A stretch of 49,148 nt of DNA, taken from NCBI GenBank assembly GCA_013812505.1, contig JACCTH010000065.1, forward strand, positions 1 through 49,148, given 5' to 3'. The position numbers and the translations under genes were made by a program. Shown piece after piece: positions 32,966 to 41,022 of this stretch; the stretch's first letter is position 1, and every line of letters begins with the position of its first letter. This stretch comes from Acidimicrobiia bacterium. GTDB taxonomy: Bacteria; Actinomycetota; Acidimicrobiia; Spongiisociales; ZC4RG35. A model generated the notes under the pieces. It had not been told where the DNA came from and did not search any database. It saw only the letters and a program-made list of their open reading frames with translations.

Positions 32966-34001
32966 CGGCGAGCTGACCGCAGGCGGCATCGATGTCCTTG
33001 CCGCGGGTGTCACGAACGGTGACCTTCACTCCCAGCGAGGTCAGCCGATCCAGAAAAGCGCGAATCGCGGTCGGCGACGACGCGGTCTCCGAGCTCATAG
33101 GGGTGGGGTTGAGAGGGATCAGATTGACGTGGGCGCGGAGACGCTGGGCGATTTGGGCGAGCTTGTCGGCCTGGCCGAGATCGTCGTTGACCCCGGCCAT
33201 CATGGTCCATTCGATCGAGACCCGCCGGCGCTTCTTGGCAAAGTAGTTGGCCGCCGCTCGCTCAACCTCTGCAAGCGGATAGCGACGATTGAGCGGCACC
33301 AGCCTTGAGCGAAGCTCATCGTCGGCGGCGTGGAGGCTGACGGCCAGGTTCACCTGCCATGGCTCGTCGGCGAGGGCCAGCATTCCCGGCACCACTCCGA
33401 CCGTGGAGACGGTGACCGCCCGCGCCGACATCCCGCCGATGTCGATGATCCGCCGCAACGCTTCCCGTACTCGTCGATAGTTGGCCAGCGGCTCTCCCAT
33501 CCCCATAAAGACGAGGTTGGTGAGACGATCGGGTGTGTTCGGCATCCCCACCTGGCGAAGAAAGGCCCGGGCATAAGCGACTTGAGCAACGATCTCTCCC
33601 GCTTCGAGATGCCGCTGAAATCCGAATTGGCCGGTCGCACAAAACGTGCAGGCGAGAGCGCAGCCCGCTTGGGAGGAGACGCAAAGGGTCGCCCGCTCGG
33701 GGTAGCCCATGAGAACGGCCTCGATAGCGACGCCATCGCCGGCGCGGAACAGCCACTTCCTTGTGCGGCCGCTGTCCGCGACCTGCTCGGCTTCAACCGC
33801 GAATGGAAAAAGGTTGGGTCCGATCCGTTCTCGGACTGAGGCGGGGAGGTTGGTCATCTGCTCGACGTCGAGCACGGGCGTCCGGTAGAGCCAATCGCGC
33901 AGTTGCTCGGCGCGATAGGACGGCTCCCCAGCCGTGAAGCTCGACAGTTCATCGGGGGCGACCAGATAGGGCACAGCATCCTCAAAGTAGCGTGATGTCA
34001 T
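32952..34001 (-). CDS. rlmN: Dual-specificity RNA methyltransferase RlmN
   Basis: A 349-residue radical SAM enzyme that methylates C2 of A2503 in 23S rRNA and A37 in tRNAs. The cluster motif is CALACTFCATG (about 120), with SAM-binding FMGMGEPLANY, the catalytic Cys pair in TLCVSSQAGC and RGKDIDAACGQL, and the N-terminal YRAEQLRDWLY accessory domain. Start ATG 34001 overlaps the + strand ATG of the next gene, the two sharing CATG. Confidence 0.96.
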   Translation of the reverse strand: MTSRYFEDAVPYLVAPDELSSFTAGEPSYRAEQLRDWLYRTPVLDVEQMTNLPASVRERIGPNLFPFAVEAEQVADSGRTRKWLFRAGDGVAIEAVLMGYPERATLCVSSQAGCALACTFCATGQFGFQRHLEAGEIVAQVAYARAFLRQVGMPNTPDRLTNLVFMGMGEPLANYRRVREALRRIIDIGGMSARAVTVSTVGVVPGMLALADEPWQVNLAVSLHAADDELRSRLVPLNRRYPLAEVERAAANYFAKKRRRVSIEWTMMAGVNDDLGQADKLAQIAQRLRAHVNLIPLNPTPMSSETASSPTAIRAFLDRLTSLGVKVTVRDTRGKDIDAACGQLAASRL

Positions 34002-34238
34002 GATCAGGACCGAGGTACGGCTAGGCGAGGAGCAGCACAAATCGTTAAAACAGCTTGCCGCAGAGCGCGGAGTCTCCCTTGCGGCGCTGATTAGAGAGGG
34101 CGTTGATCGCTTGCTCTCTGAAAACTCGCTCGTTCAAGGCTGGGAGATAGCGCTCGGGTCGCCGGCAAGCACCAAAGCGCAGGGGGCGACATCGCCGAGC
34201 ATCACGACCAGCACTTAGAAGAAGCATTCGCCGATTAG
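34000..34238 (+). pseudogene. CopG/RHH-type antitoxin gene, frameshifted; toxin absent
   Basis: The first 45 residues (MIRTEVRLGEEQHKSLKQLA, then SLAALIREGVDRLLSE) are a ribbon-helix-helix DNA-binding head like that of VapB antitoxins. The frame then gives a random tail to 34218. In the next frame, from about 34146, the sequence reads SARVAGKHQSAGGDIAEHHDQHLEEAFAD and stops at 34238, which is a typical VapB end. One base missing near 34140-34146 explains it. No VapC-like toxin follows. TAGCGT lies 6 bases before the ATG. It looks like a decayed toxin-antitoxin locus or a sequence error in an orphan antitoxin. Confidence 0.7.
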
Positions 34239-34399
34239 TTGCAATTCCGGTGAACAACCGGACAGGGAGGTCCCGGCGGTCAGGCAGGGCGTCTCCCGGA
34301 CTGGGATTGGATCCTCGGCAAGGGAAGGAGAGCTTGGCTCAGATCCGCACCGTAATTTGGCGCCACAGGAACGCCGTCTCGCTAGCTCGGCACCAGCGG

Positions 34400-34429
34400 T
34401 GCGTTTTCCGGCGCTGCGTTTTCCGGCGC
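34400..34429 (+). repeat. 15-bp perfect tandem duplication
   Basis: TGCGTTTTCCGGCGC occurs twice in a row (34400-34414 and 34415-34429). It is not in a gene. Confidence 0.9.
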
Positions 34430-34550
34430 GGTCGTGCCGAAGAACGTTTTAGGCGTTCCGCACCTGCCGAATTTGCATGACGCGGTCCGTCGGGGGGCGG
34501 TCGGGGTACTGCTCACCCTCATCAGCAACCTCAATGCAACGTTCCTCAAA

Positions 34551-34657
34551 TTTGGCGACCCATTGTCGCTCCTGGCGAAACTTGGCGTCCCATTGCCGGA
34601 AAAAGCTTATGGGACGACGAATTTCGTAAACGGCGTCAATGGGACGACGAATTTCGT
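34551..34657. repeat. Four 30-bp-period imperfect units, two in each orientation
   Basis: TTTGGCGACCCATTGTCG (34551) and CTTGGCGTCCCATTGCCG (34581) are 30 bases apart. ATGGGACGACGAATTTCGT occurs at 34609-34627 and 34639-34657, also 30 apart, and resembles the reverse complement of the first pair (shared CGTCCCATTG core). The block lies in non-coding DNA before the LysM/M23 gene. Confidence 0.75.
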
Positions 34658-34668
34658 GAGCAGGCGGG

Positions 34669-35655
34669 TCAGCAGCCGGCGGCTTGCAAAGTGGGGTAGG
34701 GGTTGACCGCTTCGCCGTCGCCTGGGTGGAGTTCGAAGTGAAGATGCGGATCGGCGCCGGCGGCATTGCCGCTGGTCCCGACAGTGCCGACTTGCTGACC
34801 AGCGGCAACCGGCCCCGACTCGATCGCCGTGTCGAGATGGGTGCCGATGTAGGTGTTCCCATCATCCCCATAGAGACGGAACTGCAGCCCGCCGACCGGG
34901 CCGGTCAAGACGTCCAGCCAGCCCCCGACCGGCGCCCTGACCGGAGTCCCGTGGGGCGCAAAGAGGTCATTGCCGACATGGAAGCGGCCACTGGTGCGAG
35001 GAAAGCCCCAATCGTTAAAGAAGCTCGCATCGGCTACAGGGCAAATCCAACTCCCCCCGGCGCCGGGCACCGTCAGTTGCTGGCCAACCCGGATCAGGTT
35101 GGGGTTGGCGATGCCATTGGCGTCTACCAGGGCTGACACCGAGGTGCCGTAGCTCGCCGCCACCGCGGCCAGGCTGTCGCCAGGGGCGACGACATGAACC
35201 GCGGCTGAGCTTTGAGCGGCGGCAGTCACGGTCGGCGTCTCGGGGCCGCTCAATCTGAGGGCAGTGCCTATATAGATGAGCGAGGGATTCGTGATCCCGT
35301 TGAGGGAGGCCAAAGTCGCCGCGTCAAGGCCATGTTGGTCGGCAATGCCAGCGAGGGTCTCGCCGGGGAGAACGACATGGGTGCCGCCACCCACGGCGCC
35401 CGGAACCACCAGCACCTGACCCGGACGAATGAGGTCGGGGTTGCTGATCGCGTTGGCGGCGGCAAGGTCGCCCACCGAGACATCGAGGTTCGAGGCGATA
35501 ACGCCGAGGGTGTCGCCGGGTTGGACGGTGTAATCGGCGCTCGCGGCAATCACGGCTGCGCAAACCACGGCCAGAGCGACGAAGAGGCGATGCCACGCAA
35601 TAGACGCCGGTGCTAGATGACGTCCTCTCGAGGAAATGCTGGTTGTGGCGTCCAC
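34669..35655 (-). CDS. LysM-repeat M23 peptidase (cell-wall hydrolase)
   Basis: A 328-residue secreted protein. A signal peptide (about 20-40, LFVALAVVCAAVIAASA) is followed by three LysM peptidoglycan-binding modules (about 42-85, 92-136 and 152-197, each with PGD(T/S)L or PGETL and a repeated NPxLIxxG) and a C-terminal M23 domain (about 220-325) with zinc ligands in RFHVGNDLF and HLHFEL. It likely trims peptidoglycan cross-links during growth or division. GTG 35655 has GGGAG upstream. The gene stands alone. Confidence 0.93.
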   Translation of the reverse strand: MDATTSISSRGRHLAPASIAWHRLFVALAVVCAAVIAASADYTVQPGDTLGVIASNLDVSVGDLAAANAISNPDLIRPGQVLVVPGAVGGGTHVVLPGETLAGIADQHGLDAATLASLNGITNPSLIYIGTALRLSGPETPTVTAAAQSSAAVHVVAPGDSLAAVAASYGTSVSALVDANGIANPNLIRVGQQLTVPGAGGSWICPVADASFFNDWGFPRTSGRFHVGNDLFAPHGTPVRAPVGGWLDVLTGPVGGLQFRLYGDDGNTYIGTHLDTAIESGPVAAGQQVGTVGTSGNAAGADPHLHFELHPGDGEAVNPYPTLQAAGC

Positions 35656-35727
35656 GACGCTCCCGTTCCGGCCCCTGTCCGCCCGAACAGGCTTCGAACC
35701 CTAGCCCAGATGGAAACGGTGTCGCCG

Positions 35728-37383
35728 CTATCCGATGCTCGCCGCCAGATAGTCCAACCGCACATCGCCACCTTCGAGCAACCGGCGATGAAAGTCCTTG
35801 AGATCGAAGGCGGCGCCTTGCTCCGACTTCAAATCGTCGCGCATAGCGAGGATCGCCCGCTCCCCTACCTTGTAAGCGATCGCTTGTCCGGGCCAGCCCA
35901 AGTAGCGCTTGATCTCCGACTCGGCTTGGTCGACGGGCAAGCCCGCGATGCGGTGCAACATCTGCACCCCGGTCTCGAAGTCCCATTTGCCACCGGCGTT
36001 GATCAGGCCATCGGCAGGGATGTCGAGATCAAGATGACTGCCGATGTCGATCACTACTCGACAAGCGCGTAGCTGTTGTCCGGCGAGCATCCCCAGCAGA
36101 TACTGCGGCTGGTCGAAGTAACCGAGCTCATCCATCAGTCGTTCGGTGTAGAGCGCCCAGCCCTCCCCATACCCCGAATGCCAAATGATGACCCGGTGCG
36201 CTCGAGTGAGCTTCTCGCTCTGCGCCATGGCGGTGCCCACCTGGAGATGATGGCCGGGAAAGCCTTCGTGGAAGCCGGTGGTCACCTCTCCCCACAACGG
36301 AAGCTGCTGGCGATCGCCGAACGAGTACCAGATCCCGCCCGCGCGGCTGAAGTCCTCGCTCGGAGATAGGTAGTAGGCGCCCAGCGCGGCTCCGGGAGGC
36401 ACCAGGTTGACTGTCACCTGGCGAATCTGGGCGGGCACGTCGAAATGGACCCCGTCGAGCTGGCCGAGGGCTTGGTCCTGCAGCGACTGGATGAACTCGA
36501 CGAACTCCTCGGGGCTGGCCGTCAGGTATTGGGGATCGGTTTCGAGCAAGTCGATCACCCCGTTCAAATCAAGCTCCGAGTCGATCTGTTTGGCCACCTC
36601 AATCATCGCCTGGTTGATTCGGTGGACTTCGGTCCAGCCCCATTCATAGGTCTCAACCGGATCGATCGTCATCCCAAGAAAACGATCGGCTTCCACGACG
36701 TAGCGGTCGGCGCCGACCCCGTCGGCTGCAACCGCATCGCCGGCGTAGACCTGCTCGAGGTAATCGGCGAAGTTCGCCACTGCCGCCCGACCGGCATCGA
36801 CCGCACTCTTTACGGAATCGGCCCGGTTGGGATGAGATTGGCTGGCCTGGGCTACGAGGCCGAGCCACTTCGACTCCTCTCCCGCCAGGTGACGCAACTG
36901 TTCGTCAACCGATGCCACCTGCCGGCGCGCCGAGACGTGACCGGCGGCGCGCCCCTCGTCGAGGGTTTCGCGCCAACCCGCAAGCGGTTGATCGACAGTT
37001 TCGAGCCGGGTGGCGATGTTGTCCCATCCCTCCTCACTGTCTGTGCTCATGAGGTCGAAGATGTCGCGGATCTCGTCGACCAGCCCGGCCACGTGGCGAA
37101 CTCCGTAATACCGGGAACCTCGGTCGTAGGAGCTGAGCTCCTCGTCAAAATGGTCGCTCAATACCCGCCGGCCATGCTGATGCCAGCGATCGGTGTTGTC
37201 GTTCATTTGCTCGACCCGCCTGCGATAGTTGCGCGTGAGCTCATGCATGTCGGCCGACCCCGCCGGCGAGGTGTCGTTCCAGAGATGGTCACTCCCAGGG
37301 ATGCCCAAGTAGGTGGCGGTTTCCGGCGCCATCGCAACGATGTCATCGATCAGTTTCGAGGAGAGTTCGTAGATATCAGCCAC
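35728..37383 (-). CDS. DUF885-family zinc metallopeptidase
   Basis: A 551-residue protein without a signal peptide. The C-terminal half has the zinc site HEGFPGHHLQ (HExxxH type, about 355) and the downstream third-ligand Glu in GYGEGWALYTE (about 388), as in DUF885 peptidases, which are distant relatives of M32 carboxypeptidases. It may degrade peptides in the cytoplasm. The GTG start has TAAGGT 6 bases upstream, within a compact divergent promoter shared with the kinase gene at 37407. Confidence 0.9.
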   Translation of the reverse strand: MADIYELSSKLIDDIVAMAPETATYLGIPGSDHLWNDTSPAGSADMHELTRNYRRRVEQMNDNTDRWHQHGRRVLSDHFDEELSSYDRGSRYYGVRHVAGLVDEIRDIFDLMSTDSEEGWDNIATRLETVDQPLAGWRETLDEGRAAGHVSARRQVASVDEQLRHLAGEESKWLGLVAQASQSHPNRADSVKSAVDAGRAAVANFADYLEQVYAGDAVAADGVGADRYVVEADRFLGMTIDPVETYEWGWTEVHRINQAMIEVAKQIDSELDLNGVIDLLETDPQYLTASPEEFVEFIQSLQDQALGQLDGVHFDVPAQIRQVTVNLVPPGAALGAYYLSPSEDFSRAGGIWYSFGDRQQLPLWGEVTTGFHEGFPGHHLQVGTAMAQSEKLTRAHRVIIWHSGYGEGWALYTERLMDELGYFDQPQYLLGMLAGQQLRACRVVIDIGSHLDLDIPADGLINAGGKWDFETGVQMLHRIAGLPVDQAESEIKRYLGWPGQAIAYKVGERAILAMRDDLKSEQGAAFDLKDFHRRLLEGGDVRLDYLAASIG

Positions 37384-37389
37384 ACGCTG

Positions 37390-37399
37390 ACCTTACCCT
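37390..37399. promoter_or_regulatory. Overlapping back-to-back -10 boxes of a divergent leaderless pair
   Basis: ACCTTACCCT contains TAAGGT on the - strand (37395-37390, 6 bases before GTG 37383) and TACCCT on the + strand (37394-37399, 7 bases before GTG 37407). The two share the central TA. Only 23 bases separate the divergent start codons, so both mRNAs would start at or next to their start codons, and the -35 of each promoter would lie inside the other gene. Confidence 0.6.
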
Positions 37400-37406
37400 G
37401 GCAACC

Positions 37407-38459
37407 GTGGGTCAATCGCTGGACGTCATCCCGGTTCGCGCCGAGGAAAGCTTTCCGATCCACCGATTGGCAAGGTATCTCGAAGGCAAAGTGGTAAGGG
37501 CGGAGGGCACCCCAAGCGTCGGGCAATTCGCCGGAGGGCACGCCAATCTCACCTACCTATTGACCTATCCCGGGGTCGAGCTGGTGCTTCGGCGGCCACC
37601 GCTGGGACCGGTTGCGCCCGGCTCGCACGACATGTCACGGGAATACCGAGTCCTCTCTCGACTCCACCGAGCCTTCTCCCCCGCGCCCGAAGCCTTCCTC
37701 TTCTGTGACGACGTTGCAGTGATGGGAGCGCCGTTCCTGGTGATGGAGCGCAAGACCGGCGTGGTGATCAGGAACGTGGTGCCGGCGATGTTCGGCTCGG
37801 GCGAGGACCGAGTGGCCAATCGCAAACTGTCGGAGGTCGTCGTAGACACGTTGGCCGATCTCCATTCCGTTGACCCCGCTTCGTGCGATCTCGCCGATCT
37901 CGGCCGTCCCGATGGTTTTCTCGGGCGCCAAGTCGAGGGTTGGATCACTCGCTGGGAAGCCGCCCAGCACGAGCCGAACCCACTGGCCGATGATCTCGCC
38001 GATTGGATACGAACCCGGCTGCCGAAATCACCGGCGCCAACAATCATCCACAACGATTGGCGGCTCGACAATATGGCCGTTGATCCTGTCGACCCCGGTC
38101 GTTGCACTGCTGTCTACGACTGGGACATGTGCACCCGCGGCGACCCGCTCGCCGACCTGGGAACGGTCATGGGCGTTTGGTACGAGGCGGACGAAATGCC
38201 CGCCACCCTCAACCCGATGCCTACCTCGGTCCCCGGCTTCATGTCCCGCGCCGAAGCGATCGAGCGTTATGCCGAAAAGTCAGGCGCTGACCTCCGTGAT
38301 TTCAACTGGTATCTCGTCTTCGGCACCTGGAAGCTCGGCGTGGTGCTCCAGCAGATCTTCATCCGCTGGCATCGGGGCCAGACCCACGACGAACGCTTCG
38401 CGTCGATGGGCGCAGGCGCACATCGTCTCTTCGAGCTGGCCGCCGCCCGCCGATGGTAG
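37407..38459 (+). CDS. APH-family phosphotransferase (ACAD10/11-like)
   Basis: A 350-residue kinase-fold protein. The nucleotide loop is at GGHANLTYLL (about 43), a VLRRPP strand carries the Lys-equivalent position, the catalytic loop is IIHNDWRLDNM and the metal-binding loop is VYDWDMCTRGDPLADLG. It matches the aminoglycoside phosphotransferase-like domain fused to acyl-CoA dehydrogenases in ACAD10/11, where it phosphorylates 4-hydroxyacyl-CoAs. A role in hydroxy acid breakdown is thus more likely than drug resistance. Confidence 0.9.
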   Translation: MGQSLDVIPVRAEESFPIHRLARYLEGKVVRAEGTPSVGQFAGGHANLTYLLTYPGVELVLRRPPLGPVAPGSHDMSREYRVLSRLHRAFSPAPEAFLFCDDVAVMGAPFLVMERKTGVVIRNVVPAMFGSGEDRVANRKLSEVVVDTLADLHSVDPASCDLADLGRPDGFLGRQVEGWITRWEAAQHEPNPLADDLADWIRTRLPKSPAPTIIHNDWRLDNMAVDPVDPGRCTAVYDWDMCTRGDPLADLGTVMGVWYEADEMPATLNPMPTSVPGFMSRAEAIERYAEKSGADLRDFNWYLVFGTWKLGVVLQQIFIRWHRGQTHDERFASMGAGAHRLFELAAARRW

Positions 38460-39853
38460 GCAAGAATGGTTTGGTGAGGCCCGATGAGTTCCGGAAGAAC
38501 GCACATGCGCTGGTCGACTGGATCGCCGACTATCTCGAGCGGTCAGCCGACCTGCCGATTGTCCCCGCGGTCGCTCCGGGTGAGCTGAAGGCTCGCCTCC
38601 CAGCATCGGCGCCCGAAGCGCCGGAATCGTTCGACGAGCTCATGGCCGACCTCGATCGGATCGTGGTTCCCGGATTGACCGGGTGGCAGAACCCTGGTTG
38701 GTTTGCCTACTTCCCCGGCAACTCGTCACCGCCTTCGCTCCTCGCCGAGATGGCGACCGCGGCGTTTGGCCAGCAAGGAATGATGTGGGCGACGAGCCCG
38801 ATTGCGACCGAGCTGGAGATGGTCGTTCTCGATTGGCTGGTTGATCTGCTCGGGCTTCCGCAGGGCTGGAAGATGTCAGGCCCGGGTGGCGGAGCGATCC
38901 AGGTGAGCGCGTCGGATTCATCTCATCTGGCGCTAGTAGTCAGTCGGCACCGCGCCCAAGCGACGAACCCAATCGATCAGCTCGTGGCTTACACCAGCGC
39001 CCAGAGCCATTCCTCGATCGAGAAGGGGGCTCGAGTCGCAGGCTTCAAGCATTTCCGCGCCATCGACGTCGATGACGAGTTCGCCATGCGACCCGAGGCG
39101 TTGGAGGCGGCGATCGCGGCTGATCGAGAGTCGGGACTTATCCCAGCCTTCGTCTGCTCGACGGTCGGCACAACCGGCACCACCGCCACCGATCCCATTG
39201 AACCGATCGCGGCCATCGCTCGGCGTGAAGGCATGTGGCATCACGTCGATGCGGCCTTTGTCGGCAGCGCCATGATTTGTCCCGAGTTCCGGGTTCACCA
39301 GCAAGGGCTCGAGCTGGTCGACAGCTATGTGTTCAACCCCCACAAATGGCTTTTGACCAATTTCGATTGCTCGGTGTTCTACGTCGCCGACCGCCAGCCG
39401 CTGCATGAGACCCTGAGCATCGTGCCGCCCTATCTGCGATCCGCGGCGGCGACGTCAAGCGAAGTGGTCGATTACCGAGATTGGCAGGTGCCGCTCGGTC
39501 GGCGGTTCCGTGCCCTGAAGTTGTGGTGGGTCTTGCGTTACTACGGCGCCGAAGGTTTGCGGAGCGTCATCCGCCGGCACGTCGCCCTTGGTCATGACCT
39601 CGCGGCCCGGATCGAGGCAGAGCCCGATCTGGAACTGGTGGCACCCGCCCGTTTTTCGCTGGTCTGCTTTCGCCATCGCGCCGGCAACGAAGCCACCGAT
39701 CGGATTGTGGAAGCAATCAACTCCAGCGGGGCCTCCTACGTCACTCCATCTTTGATCGACGAGCGACGATTCATTCGCGTTTCGATCGGCCAGACCTACA
39801 CCGAAGCCGAGCATATCGACCGACTCTGGAAGTCGATCGCTGGCGCCCTCTAA
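38453..39853 (+). CDS. PLP-dependent aromatic amino acid decarboxylase-family protein
   Basis: A 466-residue group II decarboxylase. It has the N-terminal NAHALVDWIADYLERS, the NPGWFAYFPGNSS substrate motif, GPGGGAIQVSASD (phosphate cup), AHSSIEK-like SHSSIEKGARVAG (PLP-stacking His), VDAAFVGSA (PLP Asp) and the Schiff-base Lys in NPHKWLLTNFDCSVFY. Bacterial members decarboxylate tryptophan, tyrosine, phenylalanine or DOPA. Its start overlaps the upstream stop by 7 bases, suggesting co-expression with the kinase. Confidence 0.93.
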   Translation: MVGKNGLVRPDEFRKNAHALVDWIADYLERSADLPIVPAVAPGELKARLPASAPEAPESFDELMADLDRIVVPGLTGWQNPGWFAYFPGNSSPPSLLAEMATAAFGQQGMMWATSPIATELEMVVLDWLVDLLGLPQGWKMSGPGGGAIQVSASDSSHLALVVSRHRAQATNPIDQLVAYTSAQSHSSIEKGARVAGFKHFRAIDVDDEFAMRPEALEAAIAADRESGLIPAFVCSTVGTTGTTATDPIEPIAAIARREGMWHHVDAAFVGSAMICPEFRVHQQGLELVDSYVFNPHKWLLTNFDCSVFYVADRQPLHETLSIVPPYLRSAAATSSEVVDYRDWQVPLGRRFRALKLWWVLRYYGAEGLRSVIRRHVALGHDLAARIEAEPDLELVAPARFSLVCFRHRAGNEATDRIVEAINSSGASYVTPSLIDERRFIRVSIGQTYTEAEHIDRLWKSIAGAL

Positions 39854-40950
39854 CCCTCGGGCAGCGTCCCCAGAGTGACTCGAACAGTGATGGCCTCGCC
39901 GTTGCGAATCACATCGAGGATCACTTCATCGCCGGGGAGATAGCTGCGAACTCGAGCGGCAAGGTCGGAGATCGAGAACACCGCCAGCGTATCGACCGCG
40001 GTGACGATGTCTCCGACCACGAGACCCGCGGCTCCCGCGGCGCTCCCCGGGACCAGCTCGGTGATGACAGCTCCGCTTTGGGCACCAGTCGCGTCGTCGC
40101 CGGTGACGCCGAGATAGGCCGTTTCGATAGGAGTACCGGCAACGATGTTCGACGCGAACTCGTAGGCATTGCTGATCGGCACCGCGAACCCGACCCCGGA
40201 GTTGGAGCCGGTGACCGTGATGATCTCGATGTTGACTCCGATCACTCGCCCGTCCCTATCGGCCAATGCACCCCCGCTGTTTCCCGGGTTGATAGGCGCA
40301 TCGGTCTGGATCAGCACCTGGGCGCTGTTGAAATCCAGAACCGGGCGATTCACTGCCGACACCACCCCCGACGTCACCGTCTGATCAAGACCCCACGGGC
40401 TACCCAGGGCTACGGCCAACTGGCCCACTTGCAACTCCACGTCGAGGGCAAGCTGGGCCACCGGGATCCCTTCGGTGTCCACCGACACAACCGCGATGTC
40501 GTGGGCCGGGTCGGTGCCCACCACTGTGCCTTCACTTTGCGATCCGTTGGCAAAACGCACCGACACCGAGTTGGAGCCTTCGACCACGTGGGCGGCGGTG
40601 AGGACATACCCGTCCTCGTAGACGAAGCCCGAACCCAAGCCTGACCCCGTCGAGATGTGGACCATCGAAGGCAAAAGCGCCTCCGCCACTGCCGCCACCG
40701 GCTCTTCAGTCGCCTCCACCGTCGGCGTCGTCGCCTCTGCGGCTTGCGTGATCGTCGGTTGAGTGGTCGCCGCGGACGGCTCGTCATCTTCGCTCAGGAA
40801 CCAACCGAGCCCGACTCCGCCTAGCAGGAGGACCAAACCAACCAGCAAAGCCATGAGCGAGGAAGGTCTCCGGGGGGGCGGCGTTGGCGCCACCTTCACC
40901 ACCGCCTCGGTTGGCTCGTCAGAATTGATTCGGGTTTCGTCGTTGATCAT
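39850..40950 (-). CDS. HtrA/PepD-type membrane-anchored serine protease with PDZ
   Basis: A 366-residue protein. The cytosolic start is followed by one helix (about 33-51), a Thr-rich linker, a trypsin-like domain with the His-Asp-Ser triad (TAAHVVEG, AHDIAVVSV, NPGNSGGALAD) and a C-terminal PDZ domain (about 270-360, YLGVTG). It degrades or refolds damaged envelope proteins outside the membrane. AGGAGG lies before the ATG. It follows a response regulator and kinase in the order mprA-mprB-pepD of mycobacteria, and a direct-repeat operator stands before it. The tail overlaps the convergent decarboxylase gene by 4 bases. Confidence 0.93.
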   Translation of the reverse strand: MINDETRINSDEPTEAVVKVAPTPPPRRPSSLMALLVGLVLLLGGVGLGWFLSEDDEPSAATTQPTITQAAEATTPTVEATEEPVAAVAEALLPSMVHISTGSGLGSGFVYEDGYVLTAAHVVEGSNSVSVRFANGSQSEGTVVGTDPAHDIAVVSVDTEGIPVAQLALDVELQVGQLAVALGSPWGLDQTVTSGVVSAVNRPVLDFNSAQVLIQTDAPINPGNSGGALADRDGRVIGVNIEIITVTGSNSGVGFAVPISNAYEFASNIVAGTPIETAYLGVTGDDATGAQSGAVITELVPGSAAGAAGLVVGDIVTAVDTLAVFSISDLAARVRSYLPGDEVILDVIRNGEAITVRVTLGTLPEG

Positions 40951-41003
40951 GGAACCTCCTGGAAAGAACGTATGCCCCGGTGACTAAACATCTTCTAAAG
41001 CGT

Positions 41004-41022
41004 GGCTGAGAATTGTCAGAGA
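41004..41022 (-). promoter_or_regulatory. Direct-repeat operator candidate before the htrA-like gene
   Basis: On the - strand, TCTCTGAC-AAT-TCTCAGCC: two TCTC half-sites 11 bases apart, the spacing typical of OmpR/PhoB-class regulators. It covers the stop codon of the kinase gene and lies about 55 bases before the protease start, so the protease may have its own regulated promoter. A closely similar site stands at 48682-48700. Confidence 0.45.

Larger units (their letters stand above)
34239..34668. other. Non-coding, degenerate region (430 bp) with short repeats
   Basis: No frame here has a convincing start, length or family match. It is less GC-rich than its surroundings, notably from 34480 to 34660, and holds a 15-bp tandem duplication and a block with 30-bp periodicity. 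It follows a broken antitoxin gene, so it may be what is left of a mobile or toxin-antitoxin locus. Confidence 0.5.

Noticed and set aside
34239-34668. A VapC-type toxin gene downstream of the antitoxin-like gene
   Set aside because: No frame shows the PIN-domain start or its conserved acidic residues.
34434-34871. Overlapping frames on both strands in the repeat block as genes
   Set aside because: They read the repeats on both strands, lack ribosome sites, and the - strand frame is mostly antisense to the M23 domain.
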